Below are positions 46,901 to 58,512 of a stretch of DNA of 64,000 nt, one piece after another. The notes beneath the pieces were generated by a model that saw only the letters and a list, made by a program, of their open reading frames with translations, did no database searches and was not told the DNA's origin. Both the position numbers and the translations under genes were made by a program. The DNA is from Bugulina stolonifera (lineage: Eukaryota > Bryozoa > Gymnolaemata > Cheilostomatida > Bugulidae). The stretch covers positions 26,350,429 to 26,414,428 of the forward strand of contig OW285187.1 of assembly GCA_935421135.1 (NCBI GenBank), given 5' to 3'. Within the stretch, counting starts at the first letter, position 1; every line of letters begins with the position of its first letter.

Positions 46901-49900
46901 CTGTACTGTGTGTGGATAGCCCTGCTCCTGCAGATCATACTGGTTATACGTGAGTATCCAATTTGTTCGTTTAATACAAGGGAACTCTTCAGTTTATTTT
47001 CCTAATTCAATATTTGCATACTCAAACCGGATGAACCCAAGCATGCGCTATTCTGTTGTACAGTTGTGGAGACTGTCCACCAGGGTACACAGGAGATGGA
47101 CAGACTTGCACAGATATAGATGAATGCGAGAATGGAACCAGATGTGATAGTATCTGTATCAACTCTCCTGGTTCCTATGAATGTGCCTGTCGTAGCGGTT
47201 ATGAACTCAATGCTGATGGTGTCACTTGTGATGGTAAAGCAATGTTCTATTTTATACTTGATCATTTTCCGTTTTCTTCTACATACAGAAGTGGCAACCT
47301 GATGCATATGTATACTGCCCATTGAACATACATGTAACCCTTGTTAGGCTACCGTAGATAAATGCAAGTTATTGGTTGTGCCGGATATTGCTATATCTAT
47401 TGCCTACCAGATACAAAAACGTACTCTGCAACCTGATCATTTTGACTGTCACACAGCGTGGAAGACTATTGTCACATTTTAATAAGACATAATAAAGTCC
47501 ACAGCCTCCTTACCAGAAAGTTATAGAGACAAAGTGCATTTGTAATGACCAGATAACAGCTATATCACTACATGCACTTAGTACATTTTACACTCACCAC
47601 ATTTATTATCTTTGTTTAAGACATAGACGAGTGTGGAGTTATTGGCCCTTGTCACCAGACCTGTACTAACACTATAGGATCCTATAACTGTGGCTGTGAG
47701 AAGAACATGGTACTCAGTGGAGACGGCGTTACTTGTGAACGTAAGTCTTCGTTCTGTGATAATGCATTGTAGTTATGTTGACAATTATTCTAACCTATCG
47801 AACCTTTTTAGCCATGGTCTGTGTTGAGTGGTGGTCCTCCAGGCACCGAGTTCAATCATTGAATGCTATCGCAGTCTGTCCTCTGTGTCACCTTTGCTAA
47901 AGCCCCATCTTCTAATGTCTTCATTAACTGTACCATACCATCTCTGCTTTGGCCTTCCCCTTCTCTCCTTTCCCAGCACCTTCATCTCTGCAAGCATTCT
48001 CATGTCTTTTTCTCCTGCAGACATGCCCAAGCCATTGAAGTTCCTGGCATTTCATTCACATGCACATATATATGATGTCCTTCCTGAACTCTTTACAACC
48101 TTGATCAGAAAGTCGTCCGACCCAGTAGCCTTTTTTCTTCAGCTATCTGAATCATCAGTCTTTCTACCCACTCTATTCCTTCTATTTCTTTAATTTTTCC
48201 TGTTGAGAAATTTGTTTGAATATTCTTTCCATCTCTGTTTGATGTCTGTATCGTTACTGAAGATCTTCTCATCACCTTCCTTCACAAATGACCTCCTGTC
48301 AATGTCCTATGCTCTTTTCTTTCTCATCTTAGCAAACTTGTAGAGAGTCTTTGAGCCATTCTACTTACATGTAAGATCGTAATACATATTTTCATATCTC
48401 GCTTCTTGTGCCCTAGCCACTTCCTCCTTCACTATTGGGTTCTTTTCCTAATAATTTTGTTCTATTTCCTCAACCTCTACTGGGTCTTCCGATGCATAAT
48501 TTTTCGCTATCTGCCACAATTTGAACATTATGCACATTGTAGCCTTTTCATCTTGTACCACTTTCTGCACTTTCTGCATTCCAAAATCATGACTCCCTTC
48601 CCAGGTGTGTTCCTCCTGTCAGCTCTCCAAATTTCTCCTTTGCTAACTCCACTGTTTTCTCCTACATCTTTGCCCATGTTCAGTCTCAGTATATTGACAA
48701 CTATGCTCTGTGCTAAATTTTAGCAGAAACTAGGTCACTGGTTATAGCAGGTTCTTGTGGTTGCCTGATGTTTATACATTGTCCAGTACATGCCTACTAT
48801 ACAGGCCGTTTTCTACTGGGTCAAGCGATGTCATATTATTTAAGTGCGTATAGCTCCACTATGAATATTAAAATGCTGTATAACTATTTTATGGAAATAC
48901 CATCTTAGAGAATGACTCAACAAATATAAATTGAGTCCAGTGAATATCAGCCCACCCTATGATTGTGTACATGTATAATTTTGTATTCAGCTGCCGTACC
49001 ATGCACTGGATCCAATCTATGTGATGACACTAATGGACTATGTGCAGTAGAGAATGGTACCAGTGTATGTTACTGTAAGAAAGGTTACTCTCTAAACTCT
49101 GATGGTATAACATGTGATGAGGTGGATGAATGTCAACTTGATATTGATGGATGTTCTCAGCTATGTAACAATACAGATGGTGGTTATAACTGTAGCTGTG
49201 AATCTGGTTATATCCTCGATGATGGTGGTTACATCTGTAATGGTAAGTCGAAATACAACAATATGGATCGTGTTGTGAGTATCTAGTCACTGATATTGGG
49301 ATACGATGTCATTCCCTAACGGTTGGACCAATATTGGGACGTTGATCTTGGGACATAATATCATTCATTAAGAGTGTTGAGTGAATATTGGGCCAATGCC
49401 CTAATATAGTAACTGAATATATTGGAATTGGATATTTTGTCTCAATACCGGTTCTACATTGGTACTATATCCAGAACCAATTGTCTATCATGTCAGATAG
49501 GCATACATATTATACACTGTGTTACATGTAGATGTACAATGTGTTAGTGTGTCTACTGTAGCCAATTGAAAGTCAGGAAGTTACAGATAAGTGCGTTATA
49601 TTGATATTATCTTACTGGTCTGCTGTAATCAGTTGGATTGTACTGACAATTTTATAATTTTATTGTACAAACCGACTATGTTAGCATTACTCGATACCAT
49701 GGCATGCCATACCTAAACTACTTTAAGAGTAGTCAATAGATGATGAACTACAAAAAGTAGCATCAAAACATCTGAAATACCTACAACATGTCATCAGTTG
49801 GAGTTATTCACCCCTGTGCTAATGTCAATTCACACAACCTTTTTTGAGTATCTAAACTCTATCACACCAGAGCCGTAGTATCAAGTTTTCACAGCTGCTT

Positions 49901-52900
49901 TTATAACAAATACGGTGTTCATCCAATAAAACAGATATTAGCAAAGATATTACTACATGCCACAGGTCAAACACACCAGGCTAGCGAGTGGACATGTTAT
50001 TCATTAGGTAAGCAAATAGCATGTATTATTGGCCAGTCAAATTGCAAACTCAAAAATCATTTGATATGTTTTATTGCAAAACAGTGAGTTTTATTGTTAA
50101 GGAATATTATTTAACCTTTGCTCTACATACCCATGTTTTCGTCTTGTGATAATCCTAGTATAACATTGATAAAAAACTAAAATTTTCTGTTTATAATAAC
50201 ACAATGTGTGGTCTGGCATCCACTACCTCCTAGTGAGGCAATTTATTAGTTTTGCCAGAGCTAAAACCTAACATGGCGTTATGTAACCTAGCTGGTATTG
50301 TGCTAACTGGCCCAACTGCTACTGGGCTTTCTAATGGTGCATGCAGTTCACAACCTCGAGATTTCAGTACAGTCCACCTTTAAAAGATTGCAAAAATTGT
50401 TTACCATACCTGCAGCTTCATGTACATACATGTACATACCTCGATAAGAAGCTATACCAGATGAATACGAATCTCGATATATATTACAGATATAGATGAA
50501 TGCATGGCGGGTACATTTGACTGTGAAGAATCTCACATCTGTTCCAACAAACCTGGTGGATATGACTGTATCTGTAGACCAGATTTCCTCCAATACCACA
50601 GAAAATGCATCTGTGAGTTACCGTTACATTCCACTGAGGGTCTCAGTTCTCAGTGCCCAACATTTTTGCTACATAGCAGCCAACATAAAATATTATTATA
50701 TTATATAGAGCAACAAATATTACTTTGATAATATACACATATAAATGTATTTTATGTATTTATGTATTTTATGTACTTTTTGACTGTTGTTATAACAGAT
50801 TTCTCGACACCCATAGAAAATGTTTATAAAACGGAAGAAGTAGCAGCAGGACACAACTCATTGACCTTCTCCTATGATGGAATGAAAATAGAAGAGGTAT
50901 ACAATCCTGTAGTTTATGTATCAAATTCTAATTTTCTGTTTCCTCAACTTCTTAGTCTCTAATCACTAAATGTCTGAAACAAGAATAGCGTCGCTAGGAA
51001 TTAATTTTATTTTCTACACAAAATCCATAATGCTATGCAACAACATGTTCCATCTCACCTCCGGCCAGCTCAGCGTACAGAGTATATATATGTTTACTAT
51101 AAGTCTAAGGATGCTATTTGATAGTCAGGAGCACTTATGTAGACACAATCAGTCACCCTGTAGCTGTATACCGTCACATGTATAAAATCATGCAAGAATA
51201 TTGTTTCTATTTCACAGTACACAGTAAAACAGGAAGTGGTACTCTTCACTCTGCTAGCTGAGTCAGCAACTAACCTTTGCTCACAAACAGTCTGTCAGTT
51301 TGTGTCTGCTGTCGCTGATACAGGAAGAAGGTCAGCAGCATATACAATTCATTATGCAGCAATCAAATCTCATGTTTTAATCACAGTTTAAATTTACATG
51401 TCAGTCATATTTATTCAGTTCAGACTAGTACCATTCATTTGATTAGTCGCAAACTATGGGTTTGACTGATAATTAAAGAGTGATAGCTGATACCACATCT
51501 TCCTTGTTAAGTAAAGTGTGTCTACCATTATCCTTTGTTGCAAGACGGATGCTGATATGATAATACAGGTCAAGGAAGTAATAGAACAACCCTACATTAT
51601 TGGGTTGCGTTTTTTAAACTTATCATGAAGTATCACTCAGTGACAGACACTGACGACAGAATTGACGGTACACATACAAGGTTGCAGAGGTGTACATGTA
51701 TATCGTAATTAAGTTGCTTCCCGCTTAATCTAGTTGGTATACTGGTATAGAATACAACATACAAGTCGTGTACAATTTTGGCACTGTTTTAACAGGTATG
51801 TACATGTATATACCACTGCCTTTTAATGTCATACTCCAATACGTATTTTACAAATAGTAAGAGATCTACATCTGCCAGATTCTACAAGGAGTACTTTACT
51901 AGACTCCCTGGATACCCTCAGTATGATGGTAATGGTGACCTCCAGCTCTCTCTCTATGCCTCTGTACCAGATGCTGGATATCTGAATGGTGTGAATCTAC
52001 TTGAAGCTCTGCAGAATGTAAAAGACAACATTACAATGACTTCAGGTACAGCATGCCGTAAAGTTAGAGTTGGGACTAACTACTTTTGAAAGTATAGAAT
52101 AATTCTCAACTCCTTATTCACCACAAAACTAGAGAATTGATGTTTTTAGGTTTTAATTGCTTAGGTCAGAGAATAATAAATTCAATAGCTGATTATTTGT
52201 TAGGCTGTAAGCTACAGTTAGTCTTAATTAATAATTATATTTTATACCTGTACATGTAGCTCAAGCCGTTAATTGACAGCTGACATGTATTGGAGTTGTC
52301 ACCTCTCCACAGGAAAACTGAAGAGGAGAGGAGACAACTTTGCATGGCTATTGAACTGAAGACCCACCCTTTAATCAGATAGTAGCCAAAGTTGGTAGAG
52401 GTGGAAAAATACTAAATGTGCATTAAAACAAAGCATTTGTGAATTTTTAGACTTGTTGTTGTAAATTAGCATATTATTCTGTAAATTTAGGAGGAAAATG
52501 AAGGAGAATTAGAAATATTCGGTCAATACTGATTTACAATGGCATCAAATGAGCAATTAGCACCCTTAAACTCAAAAGTAGCTAATCAAATCATCCTGTT
52601 CAATTACACAAAACGAAACCACAATTTCTAGCCTGCCTGCCTGTGGACACCTCAGTAAATAGCTTAAGCTAGTAGTTGTTACGTTCACATGTCCCAAACC
52701 TGAATAAACCAACTTTCGCAGTTGAGTTTTTTAATCCTTTTTTCTAATATTTTTTCCAAGGCCCACATTTATGTTACACATAAATTAGGGCACATTAATT
52801 GTTTCACTGTAACAAAATTCCTATGCCATTTTTTGCTTTGAATAATTAACCAACAACGTATAGTCGTTCAAAGATAATATTTCATCCTGTATTTTCTGTG

Positions 52901-54078
52901 AGATTTTGATAAAATTTCAAAGAAACAATAACAACTCACTCAGTTTTGGAGTGGAAGTACCCTTACAATTACATACATTAACAAATAGATTGAATTGTAT
53001 GAGTGTGCTATTCTTGTGATGTACATTGCATAACATAGTAACCTGACATCTATGTTTACTACTTGTCAATTCAGGATACAGTATTGTTAATGTCAACCCA
53101 GCAAAGCCGACTTCACCATCAATTGGATCAAAATCCTCTGTGGGTGGACCCACATCTGCTACATCTGGAACAACACCCGCTGTACAATCTGCTGACTCTA
53201 AACGTACCCTGTACATAGCACTTGGAGCATCAGGGGGTGCCATTGTCCTCATTATCCTAATTGCTGTTGTAATGGTGTACAAGAGAAAACAACAAAAAAT
53301 GTAAGTGCTTTTAGATAATCTATGTACATGTAGACTCAAAAATCTCATTAATATTACTAAATGTTTACAATACTACAGTAGATCCATCTGGTCCATTCCT
53401 TAGTTCATGTGCAGCATGTATCGTTAATCATTCAATTAAAATGTTACTAAATATTACAGCTGCTCTGCTGTATGATACTGGCTGATGCATTATTATCTCT
53501 AAACTAATCTACCATGTAGTTAGACATTGAGAGAGCAAACCCAAACAAAACTAATATATTACTTAGTGGTGGCTATTGTTAGCTCTGCTACTTGTATTTT
53601 GAACATCTGAACATCGTTTTGCAGACCCAAAGTAAAAACTGGTAAGCATGGAATTAAAGCACTCTCTTCTTTCAATGACCACCTTGGACCAATGGAGGCT
53701 GACAGTAAGTAAAGTATGCCAATGTTAAGTAATTTCTATAGACTGGTATGAATGCATTGGTTTAGCTTTTGATAAAACCATGCCAAATGAAGAAACAACA
53801 GTAATCATATGACGACAGAAGAATTTGATGCTATCCCTTTCCAGTTCAAAACTAAATAGTATTCTATAAAACTATCTCCACCGAAAAACCGCTGTCTCAT
53901 TTTCCAATATTTTCAAAGTAATTTGAGTCTAGCTTGTGGCTATTACCCAGGATTACAAATTCAAGAGAAAACAATAATTACAAAATGTCTTACATGTCGT
54001 GTCACCTTAAGCTGGTCAAGTATTCCTCTGACAAACTTTGCTAATATTTTGTCATTAATAATTTCAGCACCTCAGTAA
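31909..54078 (+). CDS. Gene B: complete MUC4-like NIDO-NIDO-AMOP-VWD-EGF type I membrane protein, 31 exons, 1601 aa
   Basis: Thirty-one exons with GT-AG borders sum to 4806 coding bases including the stop, in frame throughout. Approximate residue ranges are: signal peptide 1-23, NIDO 1 24-241, NIDO 2 242-537, AMOP 538-694, VWD 695-982, unassigned beta-rich segment 983-1067, EGF array about 1068-1363, membrane-proximal module 1364-1496 with RSKR at 1433-1436, stalk 1497-1540, membrane helix about 1542-1565, tail to 1601. Vertebrate MUC4 has a single NIDO before AMOP-VWD-EGF-TM, so the doubled NIDO is a variation. The start ATG has A at -3 and G at +4. The cell-surface adhesion or mucin-like role is inferred. 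Exon coordinates are in the block entries. Confidence 0.92.
33240..35749 (+). CDS. Gene B exons 2-6: first NIDO region
   Basis: Exons are 33240-33364, 33735-33918, 34296-34396, 35329-35448 and 35626-35749. The region begins [12 protein letters not shown] with a cysteine in DDACYTPYS, then the [18 protein letters not shown] and [13 protein letters not shown] motifs of NIDO, then [18 protein letters not shown]. Exon phases 1-0-1-0-0-1 match genes A and C. It ends GRFLYKL before the second NIDO region. Confidence 0.9.
36000..36728. mobile_element. hAT-like MITE, 729 bp, gene B intron 6
   Basis: CAGAGCCGCGTTCAAGTC at the left pairs with the complement of CAGAGCTGGGTCAAAGTC at the right. CAAATCAC is duplicated exactly at 35992-35999 and 36729-36736. 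Many GACTTGACTTG subterminal repeats occur. No transposase ORF is present, and the shorter intron 6 of gene A (290 bp) lacks it. Confidence 0.88.
36741..37712 (+). mobile_element. Diverged LTR related to the 7239 element, gene B intron 6
   Basis: Alignment to the 28896 LTR begins TGTGGTG at 36741 and ends CATTACA at 37712. Shared blocks include TAATGGCCGATGTCT, GGCCGACC, GCCATATTGTTATGCAATTTCCGG and AATAAA at 37263-37268. A 4-bp duplication is not evident (AGAT versus GTAT). It starts four bases after the target duplication of the neighbouring MITE. Confidence 0.7.
37814..40872 (+). CDS. Gene B exons 7-11: second NIDO region
   Basis: Exons are 37814-38037, 38222-38480, 39286-39455, 40267-40360 and 40732-40872. 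Key motifs are [59 protein letters not shown] and [11 protein letters not shown]. The domain spans about 296 codons, longer than the first NIDO, with an insertion between the FWGKSDEV and TPTW motifs. Exon 8 could also be read through the GTAGGT at 38481, but the gene A counterpart and the downstream frame both require the break after CAT. Confidence 0.88.
41365..42510 (+). CDS. Gene B exons 12-14: AMOP domain
   Basis: Exons are 41365-41533, 41780-41957 and 42387-42510. Translation opens [16 protein letters not shown] and carries the cysteine-rich AMOP core: [46 protein letters not shown] sits between NIDO and VWD in MUC4 relatives, as here. Intron 13 is 429 bp and carries none of the insertions seen in gene A. 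Confidence 0.88.
42715..42918. repeat. 13-bp minisatellite, about 15 units, gene B intron 14
   Basis: The first units CTGGTGCTGTTCG and CTGGTGCCGTTCG match the gene A minisatellite; later units drift to TTGGTGGTGTTCT. The same intron position and unit length indicate common origin before the duplication. Confidence 0.9.
43122..45620 (+). CDS. Gene B exons 15-18: von Willebrand factor D domain with GDPH motif
   Basis: Exons are 43122-43268, 43550-43830, 44946-45114 and 45354-45620. GDPH is at residues 699-702 (bases 43133-43144). [20 protein letters not shown] follows, then several N-glycosylation sequons (for example NITVLF) and [18 protein letters not shown]. Exon 18 has NNSFVPVF and three cysteines. 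The segment is about 288 codons, consistent with a complete VWD plus its C-terminal extension. Confidence 0.88.
45814..46634 (+). CDS. Gene B exons 19-20: post-VWD beta-rich segment and start of first EGF
   Basis: Exons are 45814-46028 and 46522-46634. [20 protein letters not shown] and [12 protein letters not shown] match gene A closely. No cysteines occur until exon 20, where [16 protein letters not shown] starts an EGF module. The beta-strand-like alternation resembles the sandwich following VWD in MUC4-type proteins, but I cannot name the family with confidence. Confidence 0.83.
46800..50612 (+). CDS. Gene B exons 21-25: EGF-like repeat array
   Basis: Exons are 46800-46949, 47064-47233, 47621-47740, 48991-49242 and 50490-50612. 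Successive modules include [77 protein letters not shown] and [12 protein letters not shown], about seven modules in all. The DIDEC and DEVDEC starts indicate calcium binding. Intron 23 is swollen by an antisense LINE fragment, and intron 21 is nearly identical to that of gene A. Confidence 0.9.
47789..48693 (-). mobile_element. 5'-truncated antisense LINE fragment (RTE-like), gene B intron 23
   Basis: On the minus strand, broken frames recall the C-terminal half of a non-LTR reverse transcriptase [32 protein letters not shown], and [12 protein letters not shown] near the end. Several stops and shifts make it dead. TTGACAATTAT (47778-47788) and TTGACAACTAT (48694-48704) look like the target duplication. 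Gene A intron 23 is the empty site. Confidence 0.75.
50799..52045 (+). CDS. Gene B exons 26-28: membrane-proximal module with RSKR cleavage site
   Basis: Exons are 50799-50896, 51218-51330 and 51858-52045. The sequence runs [37 protein letters not shown] and [23 protein letters not shown] occupies residues 1433-1436 and is assembled across the exon 27/28 junction. No named domain is recognised. The placement between the EGF array and the stalk would let cleavage separate most of the ectodomain from the anchor. Confidence 0.84.
53075..54078 (+). CDS. Gene B exons 29-31: Ser/Thr stalk, membrane helix and cytoplasmic tail
   Basis: Exons are 53075-53300, 53625-53704 and 54068-54078 (stop TAA at 54076-54078). 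The stalk is rich in Ser, Thr, Pro and Gly. The helix runs from about [10 protein letters not shown] to IAVVMVY, followed by basic KRKQQK. The tail has no obvious signalling motif and ends GPMEADTPQ. Confidence 0.88.
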
Positions 54079-54403
54079 GCCAACACTCGTATAGCCGATG
54101 ACCGATTGGACTGACGAGAAGGTAATAGATTGACTAGTTTGACTTGTATTATTATCTTAGTCACATGCTGCATACTGTTACATGAATTATAGTTTGCTGA
54201 CATTCTGTTGGCACACTTCAACTATATTACTTTACTTGGTTTGATGCTTTAATGTGTAGAGTATTGCATCAAAGTATTATTTTATACACTGGTATATCTG
54301 ATAGACTAGGACATATACCAGTGTACAAATATCGAATACAAATATGAAAGTATATTTTCAGGTGGCTTTATTCGTCATGTACACTATTGAACAGACAAAT
54401 AAA
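54079..54403 (+). other. Gene B 3' UTR with probable intron and polyadenylation signal
   Basis: A GTAATA donor after AGAAG at 54121 and an acceptor ending at 54361 match the arrangement in gene A, suggesting a spliced 3' UTR. AATAAA lies at 54398-54403, about 40 bases into the second UTR exon, and could be the polyadenylation signal. Confidence 0.5.
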
Positions 54404-57165
54404 AATAACATTAAATAATACACCTACTACCTAAATGTTCCAAACAAGCCATACTAACTCGTGATCAGGATCAGTAAAAGAACTCCTTCCACATTCCAAT
54501 GTAATAACGATATACATGTATGATTATTTCCAGGATATAAACTAACTAACCTATCAAATAAAATTATGTTATTACTATTACTTTTGTAGGGCTATTTCGA
54601 CTACAGTAATATTTCTGCCAATATTATAGTTTCTTTTCTAACTTTCCAAGCAGCAAGTATTGTTCGGCCTCATATTAGGCATTGTGTCTTGGCATCAAAT
54701 TGATCATTAATATCGTATCAATACCCAACCAAAATTGTGGCGGCAAAATACGCAGTTTTGATGTAGTTTTGATGCTATCGTTGGACATCAGCCTAAAGAT
54801 TACTCAAAATTTATTGAATGTCATAATATCTACAACACGACACACAATAACTTATCAATACCTGGATGTTGCTTGGTGAGCTAAATGACACGAAGCAAAA
54901 TTTTTGTGGTAGCTAACATTGCATAGATATAGGTCTAAATTTTAATATAGTGCTCAGTTCATTTTATATTTTTCTGGGAAATTATAAAATGATTCAATGG
55001 TACATTACGTATTATATGCCTAAACATGTGCCCTTGTTTATAAAGCTTTGCTTCACTGTATTATGCATTATTATTATTGTTCTTCTTACTGCCAGTCTTT
55101 TCAACAAGCTGAAATATTTTACCGCAATTATAAACCTAACTACTTAAACTATTTTGTATGATTGCGCAATACATGATTTGCAGAACCAAACACTTCTCAT
55201 TTGAAATGCTCTCAATATTTGATTGGACTGTCTTAGCATCAATCAAATCATTATCAAGTCTTAGCTGCAAAGTAAACTTAACTTTTGATAACAATGCTGC
55301 CAGTTGATTTACTCCTAATTAAGTCATATTTAGCTATCTCATTTAGAGAAATAAAACATGATTACTTGACAATTACTAATCAAATATTGCACACCAGGAC
55401 CTGACATAAACTTTAGGAATAAAAGGGCCCCATGACTCAGGAACTGCCTGGGATATCATAATTATACGTATAGCTACCCTGTGTGCATATATTGATAATA
55501 ATTAATAACACACCATGTTTTATCATGATTGCTATAGAATATTATTCAGCTTGCCAATGAAATTTTGGCAGTAATTGCTTTTTATCAAAACTCTTTGTTG
55601 TGTGATTCACCACTAATTCTAGCTATTATGAGCATTTCGGTATTTTCCCTTTGTATGCACATATTTTATTGCAAGATCAACTCTAGAATGTTATGCTGTA
55701 TCAAAACTTCCTCTTACGACTGGAGCTTTTTTATTCATAACATATAATTACATTATATACACTGGCTATTGTTTTCCTTTGTGTACATACATTTGTATAC
55801 ATGTACATGTTAGAAGACATCTGGTAAGCTTGTGTGACTTTGGGTGTAATCTGGGTCCTTAGTTCGACATCAAGTATGTAAGCGTTATTCTAAATGTACT
55901 GCTTATAAACAGTGCATTCCTAACCTTCTACACTGTAAATATCATAATATACTGGTACAAAACACAGATGGTAATAAAATGCAGCAAAATTGAATAGTTA
56001 AACAGTATATTTTCTATTTAATAATTGATCCAAGAAACTTTCAACTTGACAAAAGATTTTAGGTGGAGAAATAATTTGCTCAAGATTTCAGTTTTGACAT
56101 GCTGATCTCACACCTAAGATAAATATTGGAGCGTACCGGTAGATAGAGATGATGGAATCGCACAACGTCATGATCTAGGTATGTTATGCCAAAAATAAGG
56201 ATACTGAAACTAGAAACTAGGTTTGCAACAAGTAAATACTACAAGACTAAGTTGGCCTCGCAATGTAATAGAATAAAATATGTAAATAAAAAGCCAGGGT
56301 CAATTTTATAAATTTATCAAATTACATGTAGAGCAGAACATCACCTTTTATGTTAGTAATGCTGTTTTTGTTATCTATTATTTTCTCTATTCTATTATTC
56401 ATATTGATATTCCATTGAATAGTAATAGTGTTTTTTATAGTATTATTTTATTATTTTTTGTCTTTGTGTAGTATAGCCTCATACCCAAGGCCTGGTAGTG
56501 ATAATGTAATGGTTTTTGGGGGTTGTATATGTCGTCCTAAGATGACCTCTTGTCCAAAATGAAGAGATGATGAAAATAAGAACAATTATAAATGCAAGGC
56601 ATGCATACTGATTAGATCCAATATGCACACAGTTGTTGAATAGTTGACACCTAAAGAGCGTTGGGAAACATAGACTGATATTATGCTTCAATTTGACATG
56701 CTGACAAAATTCTTGAATCTAATATATTACAGTTTTTTGTTAGACTGGTGATCATTGAATACATCTCCTATCTGGAGATGAGGTGACACGGTGATAATGT
56801 GACAGTATCTGGGAGAAACTTTAAGCAATATGATGGACGTAACAGATATATTTTTTCATGAGGGCATAGGTGATATTTCATGCAAAAAGTCTGCATGTAT
56901 ATATAGTTTTCTAATCACTCACAAATTATGTTGAAGTTACCACTAACATGCTGACATGCTGACAAGCTGGCACGCAACCCAAGTAGGCCAGACTATCCCA
57001 GTGGGCTAATATTTTCAGGATTGCACATAACTACATGTACATGTACAGTGTATATACCCTTGACAATTTTATTCTCTGTCGAAATGAGAATCAACCTGGC
57101 CATGAACCTGGTAGAATACTTTAGACATGTAATTACAATGCTGGTGTCAGCGTATATTCAGGTCA
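54404..57165. other. B-C spacer: no gene seen
   Basis: The stretch is AT-rich with short ORFs only. Some early sequence (to about 55200) is weakly alignable with the region after gene A (about 25085-25950), so the duplicated unit included downstream flank. Confidence 0.45.
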
Positions 57166-57466
57166 GGGGTAGTCAGGCCTACTTGGGTGGCCAGGCCAAC
57201 ATTACTTGGGTGGCCAGGCCAACATTACTTGGGTGGCCAGGCCAACATTACTTGGGTGGCCAGGCCAACATTACTTGGGTGGCCAGGCCAACATTTCTTG
57301 GGTGGCCAGGCCAACATTACTTGGGTGGCCAGGCCAACATTACTTGGGTAGTCAGGCCTACTTGGGTGGCCAGGCCAACATTACTTGGGTGGCCAGGCCA
57401 ACCTTACTTGGATGGCCAGGCCATCATTACTTGGGTAGCCAGGCCTACTTGGGTGGCCAGGCCTAC
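57166..57466. repeat. 23-bp minisatellite in the B-C spacer
   Basis: ACTTGGGTGGCCAGGCCAAC plus ATT repeats about a dozen times with several truncated units (GGCCTACTTGGG). Periodic ORFs in two frames come from the repeat and are not genes. Confidence 0.93.
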
Positions 57467-58442
57467 TGTACAGTAATTGAACATAAACAAGGAAGTTTTT
57501 TGGTTGTTTTGGTAAGAATATAATTATAATGTCATGCACTTTCGCACGCTGATTCCACCAATACCATAATTTTGAATCAATTATAATTAATGATGATGAT
57601 TATGACAACAAGGAAAAACTAGCGCATGCCACTACTATTTATAGTCCTGGCTGAGGAATATCTATTAGCCTTCAACTTGTCCTGAGAACATTCCATGACA
57701 AGTGATTAGGTCTAGATGACAGAGAGTTCAGTGTGAAAACAACAACATCTGATCATTTTAAATGAGGGACAGCTCTGGGTAAGTGTGAATTAACGCTCAC
57801 AAGTCACAACTACTAGTGGAATTCTTAGCCTCTGCTGATATATATGATGTTTACTAGTCTGTATTATTATTATTTAATCTACTATACTATTCAAACCAAG
57901 AGTTCAGAATCGATATCCAATACAAAGTAAAAGGTTCCCTAAACTGGGTGTACAGTGTACAAAGTACATGTTATAGTGGAGGAACCTAAGAGCATAGACA
58001 AAATTTATACCGCAGCCAGTATGAATAGTTAAGTCAGTTACATTGAGTATTTATACTAGTTTTCACTTGTAGTGGAATGGCTAGACTCTGCTAATAAAAT
58101 ACATGGTGTTCACTAGTTTGAGCAGTTGACAGTTAGTGCAAGTGCAATTGCTTAAAATCAGTGAGCTCAAATTTCAAATTTCAACTTGCATCATTTATTT
58201 GAGTAAAAATCTTTTCTCATAGGTTGAAGGTTGAGCTTTAAGTGTAACATTGAAATTTTCAGTTTATAGAAAGAATATTAGCCCCTAAGTTGTCTTACTA
58301 CGGGACACTACAAAAAGATATTCCTCAACCATATTTTCCAAACTATTATTGCACTCATGCAAGTCATGTGGAAACTGGAATGAAGCAAATGTATTGTTGG
58401 TTTGTTTACAGGTTCAATGGCTACAGACTGGTAAATAGTAAT
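57467..58442. other. Upstream region of gene C
   Basis: No ORF of note. TTTGTTTACAG followed by GTTCAATGG near 58410 could be a splice acceptor of a 5' UTR exon leading to the ATG at 58443. Confidence 0.35.
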
Positions 58443-58512
58443 ATGGGTACCAAGAGTAAACTTATCATTAGTGTATATCTACTCTCTCTAGTTGGAGTTA
58501 TCTCCTCCTCAG
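58443..58512 (+). CDS. Gene C exon 1: start codon and signal peptide
   Basis: The ATG at 58443 opens a 70-base exon encoding a Lys-containing start and a hydrophobic core (LIISVYLLSLVGVISSS), followed by a GT donor. Length and phase equal gene B exon 1 although the residues differ, as expected for a signal peptide. A at -3 and G at +4 give a good start context. An in-frame ATG upstream near 58380 lies beyond a likely splice acceptor and is not preferred. Confidence 0.83.

Larger units (their letters stand above)
31979..54067 (+). other. Remaining gene B introns over 300 bp
   Basis: I see nothing gene-like or clearly mobile in introns 1 (31979-33239), 2 (33365-33734), 3 (33919-34295), 4 (34397-35328), 8 (38481-39285), 9 (39456-40266), 10 (40361-40731), 11 (40873-41364), 13 (41958-42386), 16 (43831-44945), 19 (46029-46521), 22 (47234-47620), 24 (49243-50489), 26 (50897-51217), 27 (51331-51857), 28 (52046-53074), 29 (53301-53624) and 30 (53705-54067). 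Introns 16 and 24 are much longer than the gene A versions or differ strongly, and may hold old insertions. Confidence 0.5.

Noticed and set aside
47828..48723. Plus-strand ORFs of 121 and 105 codons in gene B intron 23
   Set aside because: They are antisense to the decayed LINE fragment; the coding resemblance is on the minus strand.
57021..57523. Two overlapping ORFs of 151 and 105 codons in the B-C spacer
   Set aside because: They are translations of a 23-bp minisatellite in two frames.
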